From NCBI GenBank assembly GCA_036940085.1, contig JALLBK010001113.1, positions 1 through 10,015 of the forward strand: a DNA stretch of 10,015 bases, written 5' to 3'. The first letter of the stretch is position 1, and the number at the start of each line of letters is the position of its first letter. Both the position numbers and the translations under genes were made by a program. This document shows, one piece after another, positions 7,310-10,015 of this stretch. Origin of the DNA: Discostella pseudostelligera (Eukaryota; Bacillariophyta; Thalassiosirophyceae; Thalassiosirales; Thalassiosiraceae). The notes under the pieces are model-generated. The model did no database searches. It was not told where the DNA came from and saw only the letters and a list, made by a program, of their open reading frames with translations.

Positions 7310-8271
7310 CTACACACCCATGGACGATTCATCTCCCCAAACGAATTGTTCATTGCTGTCCCTCCAAACGGATGCCCTAGGGAGAGAATCACTCGCATTG
7401 CCATTGGCACTCGCTGCTGGACCTGCGCCTCCACCACCACCACCACCATTCATAGCGTCATACCGATATCCTCCCTCCCCTCCTTGCATGAACGATTGTT
7501 GTTCTTGATCCTCTCTCATTTCTGCTTGGACAAGGAGTGCTTCTGCCAAATCCTGACGATCCTGTTAATTCGTGATACCGAAGAAGTTATGTTAAGCAGC
7601 GAGTGTTTGATTTGTAAGAATGAATAGAGAGAGAGATAGCGCGCGGACAACGAATCTGTGTGTGACATGGTAGCGTTNGATCGTAACATCCAAACGAGCA
7701 CATCACTACTCACATCAACCTCTACTTGACACTCATGAGGATTATCCCCAACGTAGCAATCAAGATATCCATCCAGCTCTTTCGGTAATGACAACATTGT
7801 CAAGAAGTAATTGAAGCAGACGATGGGCGTCGTTAGAAAATGAGAAATGATAGTTCAGCACACGACAGATCAAGACATTGTACTGCTCTGGATTCCAGAG
7901 TAACAAAAACTTCTCTCGCAATATTGATAGTAATACACAGCTCTCGCACTCTCACCCTCCGATAGATCCAACACCTCATCAATATCACACATTCCAAAAT
8001 TATTTGCACACTCGACGCCACGTTCATAGGCCCGCGATACATCCTGCGTTGCCATGTCGAGATCGAGATCGTAGTACTCATTGTTCATTAGATCATTGGT
8101 GTTGCTATTGTAGGGTGGCAGCTGTTCGGGATGGTAGTACAACACGAAGGACGGCGATTTGACAATCTTGGTGTTGGTGTGCTGAATCGGTGTGGCTGGC
8201 ATGAATGCCGACGCCTTGATGTCGATGTTGGCCATCGCCACGGTGAGGATGAATGCAATTCTACTGAGCAT
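7310..8271 (-). CDS. G6: four-cysteine plastid-targeted protein with ASAF motif, paralogue of G5
   Basis: Three exons on the minus strand: 8271-7956, 7778-7714 and 7561-7310 (introns 177 and 152 bp, phases 1 and 0 as in G5), 210 aa. Residues 1-20 form a signal peptide (MLSRIAFILTVAMANIDIKA) and the cleavage region reads KASAFMPATP, a near-perfect ASAFAP plastid-import motif. After a Tyr/Asn-rich linker the core is ERGVECANNFGMCDIDEVLDL (83-103), then EELDGYLDCYVGDNPHECQVE (105-125), then DRQDLAEALLVQAEMRED (128-145). Cys 88, 95, 113 and 122 have the same spacing as in G5. The tail is longer than in G5 and contains a poly-Gly run from a (CCA)n tract near 7429-7449. The first acceptor (GAAAG) has a weak pyrimidine tract but is the only nearby AG that keeps the frame and matches G5. 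Intron 2 contains the ambiguous base at 7678. Alternative start 8328 would add 19 residues before the signal peptide. Function unknown. Confidence 0.78.
7429..7449. repeat. (CCA)n tract coding for poly-Gly in G6
   Basis: A short CCA repeat, GGT on the coding strand, makes a run of glycines in the C-terminal tail of G6. It lies outside the part conserved with G5. Confidence 0.8.
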
Positions 8272-8701
8272 GACGATGATTTGGTGGTGATTGTGAATGG
8301 AAAACTTCAATAATGCCTCAATCTCCAACTCGCTATTCAGATTTAATGAGGTCGAGTTAATCTGTATCTTTTACAATGATACTTATGCTTATGCGGCTGT
8401 CATCGTATCGGCAGATGATTATTTGATGGTGATGGTGATGGGCGGATGCGGAGAGGATAGAAATAGCACTCGCGGGGGACGAAGCAGAAGCAGATGGTGG
8501 TGCCTGCTGCTGGTGACTTTCCCGCCAAAACAAAAAGATTCGCCGTCCCGCCGAAACAAAAGATCACCACCATCAACACTCACCATGCAGGTGCAGGCAG
8601 CCGCCATGCATGACCGTAGCCACAGCCAGCCATCACCCCTGCGCATCGTCATGGTCCTCCTCCCAACACCGATTTGATATCTAAAGCCGCGCCGATCAAT
8701 A
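8272..8701. promoter_or_regulatory. Divergent G6/G7 promoter with tandem E2F-like sites
   Basis: The 430 bp between the start codons of G6 and G7 contain TTTCCCGCCAAAA at 8518-8530, a strong E2F/DP-type match. A second copy, TCCCGCCGAAAC at 8546-8557, forms a direct repeat of period 26 (CCCGCC-A/G-AAACAAAA...GAT). They are about 150-180 bp from the G7 ATG and about 250-280 bp from the G6 ATG. GATGGT repeats lie near 8426-8440. Open frames in this region are not supported. Confidence 0.5.
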
Positions 8702-9639
8702 ATGATATTCTCCCAGCCAAAACGATTACTAGCTCTGCAGCTTGCTGTCGTTTTTCGAGGCGTATGCAACGCTTCTTCATTGTCATTGTCGTCGTCGTCG
8801 TCGACATCATACGTCCACGGCCTGCCCAAGTGTAGCGGCGGCGGCATGTCCAAAACGAGACAATCAAGAATCTCATTTAAGAATCCATTCGCATTGAACA
8901 TGGCACAAGATGAGAAAGATTACATGTCGCCCATGCGACACCGTAAGATATGCTGCACATCTTTTCCTACTCCTAATACACTCGCCATCTGATATCTGAT
9001 ATATCTGATTTGTTTGTTGCACCAATCTCGTGCTCCACCACCACTTTTATAACCCACACAGGTCCTCGTCCCGAAGGGGGGGATGTTGCCTACACAAACG
9101 AGAACATATTGCGTCAATTAAGATACTACAATAATATTCGGCAAGTGGGAGGTGATGATTGCATTTTGGATGTATATGCACGTGATCCAAATCAAATATC
9201 GACTGATACTTCCATCGCCACAACAACAGCAATGCATGTCAACGAGGAGGCGGAGGAGAAACAAAAAAAGAATAAGGAACAACTGCTCATACGTTACTGG
9301 TTCGTGGGCAAGGTCGCACGATGTACAGGCACAGTCTCACCAGAACAGGCCATTGCACGGCAATACAATCTACTTGAGGAACATGCCTGTCGAATCCGTC
9401 CCATTGAGTTGGGACGATATTTTGGTACTATTGAAATGTGTATGGCTCCGGGGAACACTGAGGTATTAATGGCGCAGAAGGATCCATGTGTTCGATTGCA
9501 AAAAGTACCGAGATTTGTTGAGGGTGCTGATGAGGTGGCATTATTAGAGGTGGGTTTGAATTTGGAGATTGTGACGAATCAAGGAGTGGGATTTTGTATT
9601 TATAGAGACGATGATGGCGATGTTGTTGTTCCGGCCTAG
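8702..9639 (+). CDS. G7: conserved-looking, probably plastid protein of unknown function
   Basis: Two exons, 8702-8942 and 9062-9639, with a 119 bp phase-1 intron (donor C|GTAAGA, acceptor CACAG) give 272 aa; codon 81 (Arg) is split. The N-terminus MIFSQPKRLLALQLAVVF is signal-peptide-like, followed by a Ser-rich, basic stretch (24-60) that fits a transit peptide. The mature part begins around MRHRPRPEGGDVAYTNENIL (78-97) and continues RQLRYYNNIRQVGGDD. A charged linker (EEAEEKQKKNKEQ) follows, then RYWFVGKVARCTGTVSPEQA, ARQYNLLEEHACRIRPIELG, FGTIEMCMAPGNTEVLMAQ and LEVGLNLEIVTNQGVGF. This block pattern looks like a globular, conserved family of photosynthetic organisms, but I cannot name it. 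There is no obvious catalytic motif. G7 is divergent from G6 and shares its promoter region. It converges on G8. Confidence 0.74.
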
Positions 9640-9815
9640 AGCTCGGGTTAGTTTCATGTCGGAGGTTGTTTGACTTTGTTGATTGCCACTCCACAAACGT
9701 CTGTCGAATGGAGCGCTCATTATAAACACACAACAAAAAGTGGAAATGAATTCACATTCACCAACCTAATGCAGAGAACTCGGAACTAAACAGCGAGACT
9801 ACACATTCTACAGAA

Positions 9816-10015
9816 TTATCTTTTGCCTCCGTCGTCGTCAAGCATCACGGAATTGAAGCGATAATTAATAATTAATCGATTCAGTAATTGAACCAGCAAC
9901 ATCCCACTGCTCATCAACAATCTCATTATGAGTAAGACTAGATACCATCCACTAGCCATTGGCCATTGTGGATTGTGGATTGAGGTATCGTACCATAGGA
10001 TGAAGGTGGAGATCT
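9816..10015 (-). CDS. G8: partial C-terminus of a probable membrane protein
   Basis: Reading from the right edge on the minus strand, a frame beginning at 10013 is open for 65 codons and stops at TAA 9818-9816. It reads ISTFILWYDTSIHNPQWP, then a strongly hydrophobic segment GWYLVLLIMRLLMSSGMLLV (about 22-41), then QLLNRLIINYRFNSV and a short acidic/basic tail DDDGGKR. This looks like the last transmembrane helix and cytoplasmic tail of a polytopic protein. I recognise no family. The gene would converge on G7 with 176 bp between stops. The two bases before the frame are AG, so an intron acceptor exactly at the edge cannot be excluded. Confidence 0.45.
   Translation of the reverse strand, partial: ISTFILWYDTSIHNPQWPMASGWYLVLLIMRLLMSSGMLLVQLLNRLIINYRFNSVMLDDDGGKR

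Noticed and set aside
7678..7678. Ambiguous base N
   Set aside because: It falls in intron 2 of G6 and does not affect the protein model; it only signals an assembly or read uncertainty.
7871..8328. Unspliced reading of G6 exon 1 to a stop at 7870
   Set aside because: It runs into the intron after LSEG. The spliced form restores blocks conserved with G5, with identical phase and cysteine spacing, so the unspliced form is unlikely to be the protein.
8419..8901. Minus-strand frame of 160 codons
   Set aside because: It is antisense to exon 1 of G7 and crosses the promoter motifs. The composition (runs of Asp, Arg) comes from GTC and CACCAC tracts.

Overview
The window looks like nuclear DNA of a eukaryotic alga, most likely a diatom. 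Genes are interrupted by short GT-AG introns (80 to 177 bp), often sit head-to-head or tail-to-tail, and are separated by only a few hundred bases. One protein has a signal peptide ending in ASAF-MP, close to the ASAFAP motif that directs proteins into diatom plastids, and its tandem paralogue has a variant. No bacterial operon, rRNA, tRNA, transposon or CRISPR was seen.

Layout, left to right. G1 (minus, 1-187, cut by the window edge) would be a secreted or membrane-anchored protein with an Asn run. G2 (plus, 1011-2475, four exons) and G3 (minus, 2727-3956, two exons) are two membrane-anchored SAM-dependent methyltransferase-like proteins lying tail-to-tail. G4 (plus, 4440-5378, one exon) has a nucleoredoxin/tryparedoxin-like thioredoxin fold with no CXXC at the usual place. 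G5 (minus, 5921-6554) and G6 (minus, 7310-8271) are tandem paralogues with the same three-exon structure, the same intron phases and the same four-cysteine spacing, probably plastid-targeted. G7 (plus, 8702-9639, two exons) is probably another nucleus-encoded plastid protein of unknown function. G8 (minus, 9816 to the right edge) is the C-terminal end of a probable membrane protein.

All spliced models were built by hand from splice signals, reading-frame continuity and, for G5/G6, comparison of the two paralogues. None has transcript support here.

Regulation. The 7-mer GGCGGGA, or its complement TCCCGCC (an E2F/DP-like core), occurs eight times, and every copy I found lies in a 5' flanking region: G1/G2, G3/G4, upstream of G5, and G6/G7. 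None was seen in the convergent 3' regions or in coding sequence. Upstream of G5 these sites alternate with four CACGTG (G-box) palindromes in a degenerate tandem array with a period of about 50 bp. This is the most striking non-coding structure in the window.
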